Source: Acidicapsa dinghuensis
Lineage (GTDB): Bacteria; Acidobacteriota; Terriglobia; Terriglobales; Acidobacteriaceae
Direction: 5' to 3'
Assembly: GCF_025685685.1 (NCBI RefSeq)
Contig: NZ_JAGSYH010000002.1
Coordinates: forward strand, 1-48,766
Length of the DNA stretch: 48,766 nucleotides
Each line of letters starts with the position of its first letter. Positions within the stretch are counted from its first letter, which is position 1. Made by a program: the position numbers and the translations under genes. Of this stretch, positions 40,205-48,766 are shown one piece after another. The notes beneath the pieces were generated by a model. It ran no database searches and had not been told where the DNA came from. It saw nothing but the letters and a program-made list of their open reading frames with translations.

Positions 40205-40310
40205 CAGCTCTTAGCTTCTAGCTGCCAGCTTCTAGCTCGTTTTCAGCCACCGCGACTTTGTCGACTTCCGACCATTCGCTGAAAGCTAAGAGCTAGATGC
40301 TAGAAGCTCG
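40205..40310 (-). repeat. AGCTAGA-type hairpin repeat between rpsN and rpsH
   Basis: The left arm (40205-40247) holds 7-base units AGCTCTT, AGCTTCT, AGCTGCC, AGCTTCT and AGCTCGT. The right arm (40278-40310) holds the complement. The inner stem TTTCAGC/GCTGAAA (40241-40247 with 40278-40284) is perfect. The element begins 5 bases after the rpsN stop. Confidence 0.8.
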
Positions 40311-40315
40311 TCTCT

Positions 40316-40501
40316 TTACCAGCTCGACTTCACCACACCTGGGATCTCTCCCTTGTGAGCCAGCGCGCGGAAGCACAGACGGCAGATACCGAACTTGCGC
40401 AGGAATGCACGCGGACGTCCGCAGAGCTGGCAGCGGTTGTGTTTGCGGCAGCTGAACTTCGGCTTGCGCGCATCCTTGACTCGTTTTGCAGTAGTTGCCA
40501 T
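40316..40501 (-). CDS. rpsN: 30S ribosomal protein S14, zinc type
   Basis: A short, 61-residue S14. Zinc ligands C24, C27, C40 and C43 (CQLC and CRLC) show the C+ form. The end [11 protein letters not shown] is typical. It lies 27 bases after the rplE stop. Confidence 0.98.
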   Translation of the reverse strand: MATTAKRVKDARKPKFSCRKHNRCQLCGRPRAFLRKFGICRLCFRALAHKGEIPGVVKSSW

Positions 40502-40528
40502 GTTTCCTCGTATCTCTCGTGCCCGGTT

Positions 40529-41077
40529 TTACGCGCCCTGGCGGAACGGAATGCCGAACTGCCGGAGAAGCGCACGCGCCGAGTTGTCATCGGTGGCCGA
40601 AGTCACGATGGTAATGTTCATGCCCTTCAGCTTCTCCACCTTCGAGTAATCGATCTCAGGGAAGATAAGCTGATCGCGCAGGCCGAGCGTGTAATTGCCG
40701 CGCCCGTCAAAGCTCTTGGTCGAAACGCCACGGAAGTCACGCACACGAGGCAGCGCGATAGAGATCAGGCGATCAAGAAACTCGTACATCGTGTCGTTGC
40801 GCAGTGTAACCATGGCGCCGATGGACATGCCGGCGCGCACTTTGAAGGCTGCAATCGACTTCTTGGCCTTGGTCGTCACCGGCTTCTGGCCGGTGATCTG
40901 TGCCAAATCCGCTACCAGCGGATCAAGCATCTTGGTGTTCTGCGTTGCTTCGCCGAGACCCATGTTTACGACGATCTTCTCGATGCGCGGAACCGCCATC
41001 ACATTCTCGATTCCCAGCTCCTTTTGCAAGGAGGCGCGAATCTCGTTGTTGTATTTCTCTTTCAGCCGTGCTGCCAT
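40529..41077 (-). CDS. rplE: 50S ribosomal protein L5
   Basis: 5S rRNA-binding protein that contacts P-site tRNA, 182 residues. Signature blocks are [40 protein letters not shown] and [20 protein letters not shown]. It lies in the order rplX-rplE-rpsN. Confidence 0.98.
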   Translation of the reverse strand: MAARLKEKYNNEIRASLQKELGIENVMAVPRIEKIVVNMGLGEATQNTKMLDPLVADLAQITGQKPVTTKAKKSIAAFKVRAGMSIGAMVTLRNDTMYEFLDRLISIALPRVRDFRGVSTKSFDGRGNYTLGLRDQLIFPEIDYSKVEKLKGMNITIVTSATDDNSARALLRQFGIPFRQGA

Positions 41078-41175
41078 TTCGCTTCTCTCTTTCTTCCGGT
41101 CTTCGGAGTGGGCCCGATCTTTCGGCCTGGCCCGTTTACCGTTACGGAAGGTTTTCCGTTGTTACAAAAGCCTGC

Positions 41176-41508
41176 TTACTTCGACTTGGTCGGCAAAGCC
41201 GTGCCGCACTTCTTGCAAACACGTGTCTTGCTGTCACCCTCAACCTTGTAGCCCACGCGCGTCGGCTTGCCACAGCTTGCACAAACCAGCATGACGTTAG
41301 AGACGTTGAGCGGAGACTCCTGCTCGGCAATACCGCCCCTGGTATTCTGGCCGCTTTTCGAGCTGATCGTCTTCTTGACCACGCGGACGTGCTCAACCAG
41401 AATCTTTCCCTGATCGGGGAAGACGCGCAGTACGCGGCCACGCTTGCCAGCATCAGCGCCCGTGATGACCTCGACCGTGTCGTTGCGATGAATATTCAAT
41501 CCAGCCAT
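41176..41508 (-). CDS. rplX: 50S ribosomal protein L24, zinc type
   Basis: An early 23S rRNA assembly protein, 110 residues. The KOW motif (DTVEVITGADAGKRGRVLRV) is at 10-29. Cysteines 76, 79, 98 and 101 form a zinc site, the C+ form. The ATG at 41508 has AGGTGAG six bases upstream. The frame extends 14 codons further but without support. Confidence 0.96.
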   Translation of the reverse strand: MAGLNIHRNDTVEVITGADAGKRGRVLRVFPDQGKILVEHVRVVKKTISSKSGQNTRGGIAEQESPLNVSNVMLVCASCGKPTRVGYKVEGDSKTRVCKKCGTALPTKSK

Positions 41509-41573
41509 TTTCTTCTCACCTGCCGCGCCACTGCTGCGGCTCAAATTCAAATACCCTTGTGCTCCGACCTAAG

Positions 41574-41945
41574 TTAGATAACCTCGGGCGCGAGCGAAAC
41601 AATCTTGAGGAACTTCTTTTCGCGCAGTTCGCGGGCAACTGGCCCGAAGACGCGCGTTCCAACTGGCTCACCAGCTTCATTGATCAACACGGCGGCATTC
41701 TCGTCGAAGCGGATGTAGGTTCCATCGCGGCGGCGCGACTCCTTGCGCGTGCGCACGATCACGGCCTTGACAACCTTGCCCTTTTTTACGGTGCCATCGG
41801 GTGAAGACTCTTTCACTGCGGCGGTTACAACATCGCCGAGGCCGGCGTCGCGACCCGCGCCACCGCCCAGGGGAAGGATCACCTGCAGCTTGCGCGCGCC
41901 GGAGTTATCGGCTACCGCGAGCATTGTTCTCATCTGTACTGCCAT
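41574..41945 (-). CDS. rplN: 50S ribosomal protein L14
   Basis: Large-subunit protein at the intersubunit bridge, 123 residues. It starts [20 protein letters not shown] and contains the [20 protein letters not shown] signature. The ATG at 41945 has AAGGAGAG upstream. An in-frame start 13 codons earlier would give an abnormal N-terminus. Confidence 0.97.
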   Translation of the reverse strand: MAVQMRTMLAVADNSGARKLQVILPLGGGAGRDAGLGDVVTAAVKESSPDGTVKKGKVVKAVIVRTRKESRRRDGTYIRFDENAAVLINEAGEPVGTRVFGPVARELREKKFLKIVSLAPEVI

Positions 41946-42012
41946 ATGCTTAACTCTCCTTCCCTCGATCCGGCAGCGCGCCAACCGGGCACTGCACGGA
42001 CGTCAAATGCAA

Positions 42013-42339
42013 CTAGACAGCCTGTTCGGCAACGTCTTCTGCCTGGCTCAGGTTCGAGCGGCGAACAATCTCTTCAAGAGACCAGCGCTTCAGCTTGCTC
42101 AGCGGACGCGTTTCGCGGATGCGAACTACATCGCCAACGCGTGCCGAATTCTGCTCATCATGCGCGTAGAACTTCTTCGAACTCTTCACGATACGCTTGT
42201 ACTTCGGGTGCGCCTTGCGCATCTCGACTTCGACGACGATGGTCTTCTGCATCTTGGTCGAGACCACGTTGCCGACCTTTTCATTGCGGCGCGATGCGGC
42301 TTCTGCTGCCGGCGCCTGCGTAGCTTCTGTAGCGGCCAT
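42013..42339 (-). CDS. rpsQ: 30S ribosomal protein S17
   Basis: An OB-fold 16S rRNA-binding protein. The core begins near residue 22 ([20 protein letters not shown]) and contains the [14 protein letters not shown] signature. The first ~20 residues ([18 protein letters not shown]) are an Ala-rich extension, making 108 residues rather than the usual ~85. It starts three bases after the rpmC stop. Confidence 0.97.
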   Translation of the reverse strand: MAATEATQAPAAEAASRRNEKVGNVVSTKMQKTIVVEVEMRKAHPKYKRIVKSSKKFYAHDEQNSARVGDVVRIRETRPLSKLKRWSLEEIVRRSNLSQAEDVAEQAV

Positions 42340-42342
42340 GAT

Positions 42343-42609
42343 TTACTTGGCCTCCTTCTTGGACTTCTTTGCCTTCTTGATCGGCGCAGCTGAAACCGCG
42401 ACAGCTTCCGCACCGCGAATGTTGAGTGAGCGCTCGCGAGCGACTGTCTTGATGCGCGCGATATCCTTGCGCAGCTCACGCAACTTCTTCACACCGTCGT
42501 TCTGCCCCAGCTTGGCCTGGAAGCGAATGCGGAAAAGCTGCTCGGAGGCCTTTGCGCCTTCCACCTTCAGCTCTTCATCGCTCCAGTTGCGAATCTTCGT
42601 CAGTTCCAT
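42343..42609 (-). CDS. rpmC: 50S ribosomal protein L29
   Basis: A protein near the polypeptide exit tunnel, 88 residues. The helical-hairpin core (MELTKIRNWSDEELKVEGAK, LRELRKDIARIKTVARER) fills 1-65. A Lys/Ala-rich tail (AAPIKKAKKSKKEAK) extends it. The ATG at 42609 has GGAGA six bases upstream. A start 15 codons earlier is rejected. Confidence 0.96.
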   Translation of the reverse strand: MELTKIRNWSDEELKVEGAKASEQLFRIRFQAKLGQNDGVKKLRELRKDIARIKTVARERSLNIRGAEAVAVSAAPIKKAKKSKKEAK

Positions 42610-42682
42610 CACATTTCTCCGGGTGAGCTGTTGGCTCTCTCCCATTTCCCTCACGCCCGAGGGCGTGCGTTCCTTTGCAGCC

Positions 42683-43126
42683 TTACTCTGCGGCTTCAGC
42701 CACTGCAGCCTTTACGATTGCCGGGCGCTGCACAAACTTGGTCTTGAGCGGCAGCTTGTTTGCCGCCAGACGCATCGCTTCCTGCGCGATCTCCGGAGCA
42801 ACGCCTTCCATCTCGAAGAGGATCTTGCCAGGGCGAACCACAGCGACCCAGTGGTCAAGCGCACCCTTGCCGGATCCCATTCGGACTTCAGCCGGCTTCT
42901 TGGTTATCGGCTTGTCCGGGAACAGGCGCAGCCACACCTTGCCGCCGCGTTTGATGAAACGAGTCATCGCGATACGGCTGGCTTCGATCTGGCGGTCGGT
43001 GATGTAACCACACTCGAGCACCTTCAATCCATATTCGCCAAAGCTCAGCGTCGAGCCACGCCATGCCTTACCACGGCGCTTACCCTTCTGCTGCTTGCGA
43101 AACTTAACTTTCTTCGGCATCAACAT
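42683..43126 (-). CDS. rplP: 50S ribosomal protein L16
   Basis: Large-subunit protein close to the A-site tRNA, 147 residues. The canonical start [20 protein letters not shown] is supported by GAGGA seven bases upstream of the ATG. The signatures [20 protein letters not shown] and [20 protein letters not shown] are present. Confidence 0.97.
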   Translation of the reverse strand: MLMPKKVKFRKQQKGKRRGKAWRGSTLSFGEYGLKVLECGYITDRQIEASRIAMTRFIKRGGKVWLRLFPDKPITKKPAEVRMGSGKGALDHWVAVVRPGKILFEMEGVAPEIAQEAMRLAANKLPLKTKFVQRPAIVKAAVAEAAE

Positions 43127-43174
43127 AGCGAAATCCTCAAACTTAGCTGCCGGCCGCTATAGCCGGCGCAATCC

Positions 43175-43849
43175 TTAGCTCTGAAAAACCGATGCGCCAA
43201 TTTGCTGCGGCTGGCGACGCTTCTGCTCGTAGATATCGCCACGATAGATCCAGGTCTTGACGCCGATCACACCGTAGGTGGTGCGGGCTTCGCTGAATCC
43301 GTAGTCGATATCGGCGCGCAGCGTGTGCAGCGGCAGACGGCCCTGGAGATACCACTCAGAACGCGCGATTTCGTTGCCGTTCAAGCGGCCTGACACACGC
43401 ACCTTGATACCCTTGCAGCCGAAGCGGAGGGCCGAGTCCACGCTCTTGCGCATGGCGCGGCGAAAGCCGACGCGCTTCTCAAGCTGCAGGGCGATGTTCT
43501 CGGAGACAAGCTGGGCATCGAGCTCCGGCTTGTTGACCTCGAGAATGTCGATGAAGACATCCCTGCCGGTGCGCTTAGCCAGCTCACCCTTGAGCTTTTC
43601 AATCTCCGCGCCCTTACGGCCGATAATGATGCCCGGACGCGCGGTGCGGATAATGAAGCGCAGCTTGTTGCCGGGACGCTCGATCTCAACCGAGCTGACG
43701 CCAGCGGCCTTGAGCTTGTCTTTCAGCTCGGCCTTCAGCTTCACATCCTCGACCAGAAGCTTCGAGTAATCGCGCGCTCCAAACCAGCGCGAGCGCCACG
43801 GCTTATTTACGCCAAGCCGGAATCCATACGGGTGGACTTTCTGTCCCAT
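43175..43849 (-). CDS. rpsC: 30S ribosomal protein S3
   Basis: An mRNA-entry-channel protein, 224 residues. It starts [20 protein letters not shown]. The KH domain ([20 protein letters not shown]) is at about 70-90 and the C-domain contains [20 protein letters not shown]. Order rplV-rpsC-rplP is canonical. Confidence 0.98.
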   Translation of the reverse strand: MGQKVHPYGFRLGVNKPWRSRWFGARDYSKLLVEDVKLKAELKDKLKAAGVSSVEIERPGNKLRFIIRTARPGIIIGRKGAEIEKLKGELAKRTGRDVFIDILEVNKPELDAQLVSENIALQLEKRVGFRRAMRKSVDSALRFGCKGIKVRVSGRLNGNEIARSEWYLQGRLPLHTLRADIDYGFSEARTTYGVIGVKTWIYRGDIYEQKRRQPQQIGASVFQS

Positions 43850-43875
43850 GCTTCCCTCTCAAATCCTTTACTGCA

Positions 43876-43899
43876 AAACCCTGTTACTTGAAACCTGAA
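43876..43899 (-). repeat. one-armed 7-nt array between rplV and rpsC
   Basis: AAACCCT, GTTACTT, GAAACCT run in 7-base steps and end exactly at the rplV stop (43900-43902). No second arm is visible, so it is either a decayed hairpin repeat or chance. Its position after a stop codon matches that of the clearer elements. Confidence 0.35.
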
Positions 43900-44394
43900 C
43901 TAAGCTGCTGCCTTCTTCTTGCTGGCAGGCTTCTTCGCCGTGGACTTGGCTGCGGACTTCTTGGCAGCCTTCTTAGCGGCTTTCTTCGCCGGAGCAGCAT
44001 CTTCGGCACGGGTCACCAGCGACGGGTTCCCTTCGCGTTCAGCCACCGAAACGATGATGTGCGTGAGGCGGCGCTGGTAGCGGAAAGCCCGGCCCATAGG
44101 GGCAGGACGGATACGCTTCATACGCGGTCCCTCGTTGGCGATTGCCTTCTTGACGTAGAGGTTGTCCACATCAAGATCGAGGCCCTTTTCATCCGACAAG
44201 TGCTTTGCGTTGTCCAAAGCCGAAGTCAAAACCTTGTGGATCACCGGAGCGATCCGCTTCTTTGTAAAGGCAACCGTCTCCAGTGCCTCCTGGACTCCAC
44301 GGCCCTTAATCAGATCCAGCACCAGACGCGCCTTCTGCGGCGACACCCGCTGAAACCTCGCTTCGGCCCGAAATTCTTGTGTCTCGACTGCCAT
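43900..44394 (-). CDS. rplV: 50S ribosomal protein L22
   Basis: Lines the exit tunnel, with macrolide-site contacts. The core (ARFQRVSPQKARLVLDLIKG, then MGRAFRYQRRLTHIIVSVAE) fills about 1-125. The last ~35 residues are a repetitive Lys/Ala tail (APAKKAAKKAAKKSAAKS) that is not part of the usual ~110-residue protein. The tail may bind RNA. Confidence 0.97.
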   Translation of the reverse strand: MAVETQEFRAEARFQRVSPQKARLVLDLIKGRGVQEALETVAFTKKRIAPVIHKVLTSALDNAKHLSDEKGLDLDVDNLYVKKAIANEGPRMKRIRPAPMGRAFRYQRRLTHIIVSVAEREGNPSLVTRAEDAAPAKKAAKKAAKKSAAKSTAKKPASKKKAAA

Positions 44395-44430
44395 CTCTAA
44401 CCTTCCTGAGCAGGACTCGCCTATGACAAG

Positions 44431-44447
44431 TCCCTAATTCCTATTCC
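44431..44447 (-). repeat. one-armed 7-nt array between rpsS and rplV
   Basis: TCCCTAA, TTCCTAT, TCC lie in 7-base register and end at the base before the rpsS stop codon. It has a single arm and low complexity. It resembles the ATTCCCT array after tuf but could be chance. Confidence 0.3.
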
Positions 44448-44735
44448 TTACCGAGCCTTCGCGCCTGATTCGGCTGCCTTCTGCGTATGCCCCTTGAAGG
44501 TGCGCGTCGGCGAAAACTCGCCAAACTTGTGGCCAACCATGTTCTCTGTCACGTAGACAGGAATGAACTTTTTGCCGTTGTGAACGGCAACCGTATGACC
44601 GACAAACTCGGGGAAGATCGTCGAGCGCCGTGACCAGGTCTTGATGACCTTCTTGTCGTTGGCGGCGTTGAGCACTTCCACCTTTGCTATCAAATGTGCA
44701 TCTACAAAAGGACCTTTTTTCGTCGAACGTGCCAT
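44448..44735 (-). CDS. rpsS: 30S ribosomal protein S19
   Basis: Small-subunit head protein, 95 residues. It starts [20 protein letters not shown] and carries the signature [20 protein letters not shown]. It follows rplB after 12 bases and precedes rplV. Confidence 0.98.
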   Translation of the reverse strand: MARSTKKGPFVDAHLIAKVEVLNAANDKKVIKTWSRRSTIFPEFVGHTVAVHNGKKFIPVYVTENMVGHKFGEFSPTRTFKGHTQKAAESGAKAR

Positions 44736-44747
44736 CGAAATCTCCTG

Positions 44748-45572
44748 TTACTTCGCCCGGCGGCTGACGATGAATGCGTCGGTCCGCTTGTTGTTACGCG
44801 TCTTGTAGCCGCGAGTCGGCTGGCCCCACGGGGTTACCGGATGGCGTCCGCCCGAAGTCTTACCTTCGCCACCGCCGTGCGGATGGTCGACCGGGTTCAT
44901 CGTGACGCCGCGGTTCGTAGGACGAATGCCCTTCCAGCGATTACGGCCCGCCTTACCGATCGCCACGTTCTCGTGATCGGTGTTACCAACCTGGCCAATT
45001 GTCGCCATGCAGTCCACCAGCACCTTGCGAGTTTCGCCGGAAGGCAGCTTGAGCAGCGCGTAGTCGCCTTCCTTTGCCACAAGCTGAGCCTGCGCGCCGG
45101 CCGAACGAGCCATCTGCGCACCCTTACCCGGACGGAGCTCGATGTTGTGTACCGTTGTACCAGCCGGAATGTTTTTGAGCGGCAACGCATTGCCAATCAA
45201 AATGTCTGCATCCGGGCCGCTCATAATCTTCATGCCGACCTTGAGACCAACTGGCTGGATGATGTAACGCTTCTCGCCATCCACGTAATGAATGAGCGCA
45301 ATACGCGACGAGCGATTGGGATCGTACTCGATAGTCGCTACGGTTCCGGGCACGCCATACTTATCCCGCTTGAAATCGATCAGGCGAATCTGCTTTTTGT
45401 GACCGCCGCCGTGATGGCGCATCGTCAGATCGCCGGAGTTACGGCGTCCGCCCGTGCGCTTGCGCGTCACCAGCAGTGGCTTATGCGGCTCATTGGTCGT
45501 AATGTCATCCGTCGTCAGCGTCGTCTGAAACCGCAGCGTCGGAGTTATCGGCCTGTATGTCTTGATTGCCAT
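44748..45572 (-). CDS. rplB: 50S ribosomal protein L2
   Basis: Core 23S rRNA-binding protein at the peptidyl-transferase region, 274 residues. It starts [20 protein letters not shown], and the signature [20 protein letters not shown] is intact, including the functionally important His. The 142-base spacer to rplW, upstream, shows no repeat. Confidence 0.98.
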   Translation of the reverse strand: MAIKTYRPITPTLRFQTTLTTDDITTNEPHKPLLVTRKRTGGRRNSGDLTMRHHGGGHKKQIRLIDFKRDKYGVPGTVATIEYDPNRSSRIALIHYVDGEKRYIIQPVGLKVGMKIMSGPDADILIGNALPLKNIPAGTTVHNIELRPGKGAQMARSAGAQAQLVAKEGDYALLKLPSGETRKVLVDCMATIGQVGNTDHENVAIGKAGRNRWKGIRPTNRGVTMNPVDHPHGGGEGKTSGGRHPVTPWGQPTRGYKTRNNKRTDAFIVSRRAK

Positions 45573-45714
45573 CTTCTGTTTCCTTCGAGGGACTTGCCCG
45601 CCAAGCGCTCACTTCTCATGCCCGGCTAAGCTACCCACGTTTCTCCGGAGCCCAACTTTCACTCCGATATGTACTGCCACTTCCTTCGAGCTACCCGCCC
45701 CGGAACTCGGGAAC

Positions 45715-46008
45715 TTAGTAGTTGGCTACGTATTCCGGCATCTTCTCGCCGTCTTTCAGGCGAACGTAAGCCTTCTTCCAATCCGGCCTGAAGCCGGCAA
45801 ACTTGCCCCGGCGCCGCTCTTTGCCCAGCACATTTGCCGTGCGAACCGCAGCGACCTTGACCTTAAACAGCGCCTCAACAGCCTGCTTGACTTCTGTCTT
45901 GCTGGCGTTGGGAGCTACGTCAAAAACCAGTGTCCCTTCGGTCTCCTTCACAGCAAGACCCTTTTCCGTAATCAGGGGGCGGCGAATCACTTCATAGAGA
46001 GTCGGCAT
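45715..46008 (-). CDS. rplW: 50S ribosomal protein L23
   Basis: Docking site for trigger factor and SRP at the tunnel exit, 97 residues. MPTLYEVIRRPLITEKGLAV opens it and NASKTEVKQAVEALFKVKVA follows. The ATG overlaps the rplD stop as TAATG. Confidence 0.98.
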   Translation of the reverse strand: MPTLYEVIRRPLITEKGLAVKETEGTLVFDVAPNASKTEVKQAVEALFKVKVAAVRTANVLGKERRRGKFAGFRPDWKKAYVRLKDGEKMPEYVANY

Positions 46009-46682
46009 TACGCCACCTCCTTCTGCGCGAGCTTGCGCTTCGATACGGTCTTGATCAGCGACTCACCCAAGGTCTCAATCGCAGCCTTCGAGAAGATGGC
46101 CCGGTCGTTGCGCAGCAGATCGTAGGGGTGAACCTCGCCGTTGAGCATCAGCTCAACCTTGTCGAGATTGCGAACACCGAGGAACAACGCCTGCGAGAGC
46201 GACTTGCTGTGCTCAACGATCAGCGTCGTGCGATCTGCACCGAGCTTGTCGAGAGCCGAACGATAGAGCTTGGTCTTCGCTTCCTTGAGCTCCAGCGAAT
46301 CGACAACCGTTAGCTTGCCGTCGGCCAGCTTGGCCGCGAGAGCGGAGCGCAGAGCGCCCAGCAGCTTCTTGCGCGGGAAAGCATATTCGTAGCTGCGCGG
46401 CTGAGGTCCGTGAACCGTGCCGCCATGACGCCACAGTGGCGAACGCACTGAGCCGATACGCGCCCGGCCTGTGCCCTTCTGCTTCCACAGCTTCTTGCCC
46501 GAACCTGCAACCAGCTTACGGTTCTTCGTCGCGTGGGTACCCTGGCGCAGCGCGGCGCGATAATGCTTAACCGCTTCCCACAGGAGAGCTTCGTTGACCG
46601 TGTCGGCGCCGAATACTTCGTCGGCTAGCTCGACCGTGCCCACTTTCTCTCCGTTCAGATTAACTACATCCACGTTTGCCAT
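46008..46682 (-). CDS. rplD: 50S ribosomal protein L4
   Basis: Tunnel-lining protein and, in E. coli, regulator of the S10 operon. 224 residues from MANVDVVNLNGEKVGTVELA. The extended loop with KKLWKQKGTGRARIGSVRSP is present. The ATG at 46682 is chosen over an in-frame ATG 15 codons earlier because it gives the normal N-terminus and follows GGAAGAAG. It overlaps rplW by one base. Confidence 0.97.
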   Translation of the reverse strand: MANVDVVNLNGEKVGTVELADEVFGADTVNEALLWEAVKHYRAALRQGTHATKNRKLVAGSGKKLWKQKGTGRARIGSVRSPLWRHGGTVHGPQPRSYEYAFPRKKLLGALRSALAAKLADGKLTVVDSLELKEAKTKLYRSALDKLGADRTTLIVEHSKSLSQALFLGVRNLDKVELMLNGEVHPYDLLRNDRAIFSKAAIETLGESLIKTVSKRKLAQKEVA

Positions 46683-46759
46683 CGTCTTCTTCTTCCGGGC
46701 TGTTCGCCCAACCAACTCTGGGCTCACAGCCCCGTGAAACTCATCTCAGACTTGCTGAG

Positions 46760-47488
46760 TTACTTCTTCTTACCTGCGGAAGCCTTCTTCGAAGCCTTTA
46801 GAGGATCAACCGTACCGGAGCCGGCAAATCCACGGCGCTCGCGCGGCGGAGCCTTGGCCTTCGAGATCAGCACATATCCATCGCGAGGACCAGGAACTGC
46901 GCCCTCAACCATCAGGAGATTCTCTTCCGTGTCGATGCCGCGGATGCGCAGGTTGCGCACCGTCACCTGATCGACGCCGAAGTGGCCAGGCATACGCTGC
47001 CCCGGGAATACACGGGACGGGAAGCTCGATGCACCGATTGAGCCCTGCACCTGGAACATATGTCCGTGCGACTTGGGACCACCGCCAAAGTTGTGGCGGC
47101 GAACAACACCCGCAAAACCACGGCCCTTTGAGGTACCAATCACATCGACAAACTTTTCGTCGGCGAAGATATCCACCAGAACCCGGTCGCCAGCCTTCAC
47201 ATCACCGTTGCCGTCGGTTCCAGCTTCCAACGAAACCTCACGGATTTCCTTCACCGGAGGCGCGTCGCTTTTGGCAAAATGGCCAGCCAGCGGCTTGGTC
47301 ACACGTGACGCCTTGACAAACTCGATCAGGCCGATCTGGGCCGCATCATATCCATCGCCGAGCACAGTCTTGAGCTGCGTCACAACGCAGGGGCCTGCCT
47401 GCAGAACGGTGATCGGGTGCACTTCGCCCTTCTCGTCGAAGACCTGCGTCATGCCGATCTTTTTACCTAAAATTCCAGTTACTGGCAT
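46760..47488 (-). CDS. rplC: 50S ribosomal protein L3
   Basis: Early 23S rRNA assembly protein, 242 residues. It starts [20 protein letters not shown] and carries the signature [21 protein letters not shown] basic tail ([15 protein letters not shown]) extends the usual ~210 residues. Confidence 0.98.
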   Translation of the reverse strand: MPVTGILGKKIGMTQVFDEKGEVHPITVLQAGPCVVTQLKTVLGDGYDAAQIGLIEFVKASRVTKPLAGHFAKSDAPPVKEIREVSLEAGTDGNGDVKAGDRVLVDIFADEKFVDVIGTSKGRGFAGVVRRHNFGGGPKSHGHMFQVQGSIGASSFPSRVFPGQRMPGHFGVDQVTVRNLRIRGIDTEENLLMVEGAVPGPRDGYVLISKAKAPPRERRGFAGSGTVDPLKASKKASAGKKK

Positions 47489-47540
47489 ATTTCCCTTCCC
47501 TCATCATGCCTACAATCAGAGGCACTGCCGGAGTTGCGGC

Positions 47541-47858
47541 TTACTTTTCGAAAGCCTTGATTTCTACGTCCACACCTGCCGGAAGATCAAGCTTCATCAG
47601 CGCGTCCACCGTTTGCTGCGTGGGCTCGAGGATGTCGATCAACCGTTTATGCGTGCGGATCTCGAACGACTCTCGCGACTTCTTGTCGACGTGCGGCGAA
47701 CGCAGCACGCAGTACTTGTTCTTCACCGTCGGCAGCGGGATAGGTCCAGCTACCTGAGCTCCGGTACGCTTCGCGGTCTCCACAATCTCGCCCGTCGAAG
47801 TATCCAGCACTCGGTAGTCGTACGCCTTAAGCCGAATTCGAATTCTCTGTCCTACCAT
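47541..47858 (-). CDS. rpsJ: 30S ribosomal protein S10
   Basis: Small-subunit protein and NusE partner in antitermination, 105 residues. It starts [20 protein letters not shown], and the loop block [20 protein letters not shown] is present. The ATG at 47858 is preferred to a TTG three codons upstream. It heads the S10 block after tuf. Confidence 0.98.
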   Translation of the reverse strand: MVGQRIRIRLKAYDYRVLDTSTGEIVETAKRTGAQVAGPIPLPTVKNKYCVLRSPHVDKKSRESFEIRTHKRLIDILEPTQQTVDALMKLDLPAGVDVEIKAFEK

Positions 47859-47932
47859 CTGCTTCAATCTTTCCCGCGGCGGGCTTTACGCTCTGCCTCT
47901 TCCGCGATACCATTCGAACTTCTCTGGCTAAG

Positions 47933-47976
47933 GAGCAGGTTTGTTATTCCCTGCCCCTTGCCCCTATTCCCTGCTC
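47933..47976 (-). repeat. ATTCCCT-type hairpin repeat between tuf and rpsJ
   Basis: ATTCCCT, GCCCCTT, GCCCCT, ATTCCCT run in 7-base steps from 47946 to 47972. GAGCAGG (47933-47939) and CCTGCTC (47970-47976) close a 7-bp stem around them. The element begins one base after the tuf stop and leaves 74 bases to rpsJ. Confidence 0.7.
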
Positions 47977-47977
47977 A

Positions 47978-48766
<789 letters not shown>

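Noticed and set aside
30529..40310. Repeat arrays as a CRISPR array
   Set aside because: Units are only 6-7 bases with no unique spacers, arms are inverted, and no cas gene is present.

Overview
The window looks like chromosomal DNA of an acidobacterium, most likely of the Acidobacteriaceae/Terriglobia. The evidence is the set of families typical of that phylum: a PadR regulator overlapping two tandem ADOP-type orphan permeases, a carboxypeptidase-regulatory-like TonB-dependent (Oar-like) receptor, a VWFA-related acidobacterial secreted protein, a membrane-anchored winged-helix protein, and short dispersed palindromes of REP type. No tRNA, rRNA, CRISPR array, transposase or phage gene was seen.

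Positions 1-16700 are accessory. In order they hold a secreted CE15 glucuronoyl esterase (-), padR and two ADOP permeases (+, one operon), a small secreted protein of unknown function (+), a repeat-filled gap, a translationally coupled winged-helix sensor and OPA-type transporter (-), a large TonB-dependent receptor with its own terminator (+), and a secreted GH47 alpha-mannosidase (-). The esterase, the receptor and the mannosidase suggest glycan use, but they are separate transcription units.

Positions 16900-23100 hold rimP-nusA-infB (-), with a candidate promoter, an attenuator-like terminator in the leader, and a clear terminator after infB. Divergently lie guaB and a VanZ-like gene (+). 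Positions 25500-29800 hold a DHA2 multidrug-type transporter, a small four-helix membrane protein, the VWFA-related protein (+) and a phytanoyl-CoA dioxygenase-like protein (-).

Positions 29900-48766 are one long minus-strand cluster, read from high to low coordinates: tuf (cut by the window edge), rpsJ-rplC-rplD-rplW-rplB-rpsS-rplV-rpsC-rplP-rpmC-rpsQ (S10), rplN-rplX-rplE-rpsN-rpsH-rplF-rplR-rpsE-rpmD-rplO-secY (spc), then adk-map-infA-rpmJ-rpsM-rpsK-rpsD-rpoA-rplQ (alpha), closed by a strong terminator. The gene order is canonical.

The most unusual feature is in the spacers of that cluster. At least eight of them carry an inverted repeat built from degenerate 6-7-nt units, and each starts 0-8 nt after the stop codon of the upstream gene. 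Five use GTGTGA/GTGTGAA units, two use AGCTAGA-like units and one uses ATTCCCT-like units; two more spacers hold one-armed 7-nt arrays. In mRNA these would fold into long hairpins between ribosomal protein cistrons. I know of no described system of this kind in ribosomal operons.
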